Shown here: piece after piece, positions 63,252-64,000 of the stretch
Numbering within the stretch: the stretch's first letter is position 1
Layout of the letters: every line of letters begins with the position of its first letter
DNA from: Roseiarcus sp963741405
Lineage (GTDB): Bacteria > Pseudomonadota > Alphaproteobacteria > Rhizobiales > Beijerinckiaceae
Direction of reading: 5' to 3'
Assembly (NCBI GenBank): GCA_963741405.1
Contig: CAVUHX010000017.1
Span: 1 to 64,000, forward strand
DNA: 64,000 nucleotides
Made by a program: the position numbers and the translations under genes
The notes under the pieces: model-generated
Told to the model about the DNA's origin: nothing
Database searches by the model: none
What the model saw: only the letters and a program-made list of their open reading frames with translations

Positions 63252-63288
63252 TGGACCTTTGCAGACAAAAACTGGACATTTGCAGACA
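63252..63288 (+). promoter_or_regulatory. Direct repeats with 21-bp period in front of the AraC-type gene
   Basis: TGGACCTTTGCAGACA (63252-63267) and TGGACATTTGCAGACA (63273-63288) differ at one base and are spaced by 21 bp, two helix turns. AraC/XylS regulators bind direct repeats with exactly such spacing. They lie 20 bases before the regulator start and within the divergent promoter of the persulfide reductase gene. Confidence 0.6.
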
Positions 63289-63307
63289 GAAGCGGTAAGC
63301 GTCCTGC

Positions 63308-64000
63308 GTGATTTCGACGCACCATCGATCCAAAGGCGCGAGGCGCAGGGCCAAGGACGCCAGCGTCCGCGTCGGCGTTCTGACAGCGGCTCCCGGACTC
63401 CTGAAGAGCCTCGGCGTCGAGCCGGCCGAAATCCTGTGGGAGGCGGGGCTCGCCCCGAGCCTCCTGGATACTTCCGATAATCTCATTTCGTTCCGCGCCC
63501 GCGGTCGCCTGCTGAGCCTGTGCGCGGCAAGGACCCGATGCGGGCACTTCGGCCTTCTTCTGGGTCAGCAAGGGCGCCTGTCCCATTTCGGCCTCGTCGG
63601 GTTTCTGGTGCAGCACTCTCCGGACGTGGGAACGGCGCTCCGCAACCTGGATCGCTATCTGCATCTCCATCTCCGCGGCGCGACGCTGACGTTCACCGAC
63701 ATCGACGGCGTTGCGACTCTGGACTTCGAAATCGACGAGCGCGACGTCGAGGGCCGCGAACAGGTCGAGGACGCCGCGATCGCATTCGCGTGCAACATCC
63801 TTCGTTCGCTTTGCGGCGCCGACTGGAAGCCGAACGAGGCGCTGTTCGCACACCGCACGCCCGAGGATGTGAGGCCGTTCTCGCGGTTCTTTCGGGCGCC
63901 GCTGCGCTTCGACGCCGGCAAGAACGCGCTCTTGTTTTCGGCGGATTGGCTGACGCGTCCAATGCCGGCGGCCGACGCCGAGTTGCGGCGGCTCCTGCAG
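63308..64000 (+). CDS. AraC-family regulator, N-terminal part (runs off the window)
   Basis: From a GTG at 63308 the frame stays open to the end, 231 residues seen. VGVLTAAPGLLKSLGVEPAE, LISFRARGRLLSLCAARTRC and GHFGLLLGQQGRLSHFGLVG match the arabinose-binding-type sensor domain of OruR/ArgR-like AraC proteins. The C-terminal HTH pair lies outside the window. The opposite-strand frames in this region are less protein-like. Confidence 0.8.
   Translation, partial: MISTHHRSKGARRRAKDASVRVGVLTAAPGLLKSLGVEPAEILWEAGLAPSLLDTSDNLISFRARGRLLSLCAARTRCGHFGLLLGQQGRLSHFGLVGFLVQHSPDVGTALRNLDRYLHLHLRGATLTFTDIDGVATLDFEIDERDVEGREQVEDAAIAFACNILRSLCGADWKPNEALFAHRTPEDVRPFSRFFRAPLRFDAGKNALLFSADWLTRPMPAADAELRRLLQ

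Overview
The window looks like a chromosome segment of a GC-rich alphaproteobacterium, probably Hyphomicrobiales. The basis is GC-biased codon use, a red-type form I RuBisCO operon, a GTTC-N7-GTTC SOS box of the alphaproteobacterial type, the gene order rsfS-rlmH-envC-ctpA, and a pimeloyl-CoA-dehydrogenase-like gene pair. The metabolic signature is lithoautotrophic or photolithoautotrophic. An oxidative-type dissimilatory sulfite reductase cluster (dsrA-B-E-F-H-C-M-K-L, running off the left edge) lies about 2 kb from cbbLSX/cbbR. I assign no species.

Layout. 1-8.0 kb: dsr operon, minus strand. 8.0-9.7 kb: divergent 2OG-Fe(II) dioxygenase-like gene plus two small genes, with an ATTC-N8-GAAT site in the shared promoter. 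9.7-13.8 kb: cbbX-cbbS-cbbL (minus) and divergent cbbR. 13.9-19.6 kb: a compact trio of a TPR-CHAT protease, an LCAT-like alpha/beta hydrolase and a cytoplasmic S8 subtilase. This is the best candidate for an undescribed system. 19.7-26.5 kb: SPOR protein, nitrilase-family amidase, a membrane-anchored pentapeptide-repeat protein with a TIR-like C-terminus, a broken FMN reductase, an SDR/MaoC pair and hicAB. 26.5-49.6 kb: mostly housekeeping genes (pyrC, ygfZ, SPFH/NfeD, uspA, sodB, LOG, CoA transferase, Phd/PIN toxin-antitoxin, acyl-CoA dehydrogenases, purH, two tandem ctpA genes, envC, rlmH, rsfS, quinone oxidoreductase). 49.7-54.3 kb: mobile island of a truncated group II intron, a second intron with an intact reverse transcriptase inserted in an ISAzo13-type transposase gene, and a truncated IS630. 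54.2-63.2 kb: damaged membrane-protein genes, a lipoprotein hydrolase, a patatin-acetoacetate decarboxylase-3-hydroxybutyrate dehydrogenase-porin operon and a CoA-disulfide-reductase/rhodanese fusion. 63.3 kb to the end: an AraC-type regulator with 21-bp-spaced direct repeats in front of it.

How it fits together. Stored sulfur would be delivered through DsrEFH to DsrC, oxidised by DsrAB, and the electrons passed through DsrMK and DsrL. That reducing power would support Calvin-cycle CO2 fixation by RuBisCO under CbbR, with CbbX keeping RuBisCO active. The persulfide/CoA-disulfide reductase near the right end may touch the same sulfur pool.

Quality caveat. Several otherwise conserved genes contain single-base frame breaks (dsrL three, dsrM, dsrB, the FMN reductase two, hicA, and a small secreted-protein gene two). 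Many lie in or beside short G or C runs, which points to assembly error as much as to decay. Coordinates of those genes span the breaks. No tRNA, rRNA or CRISPR array was found.
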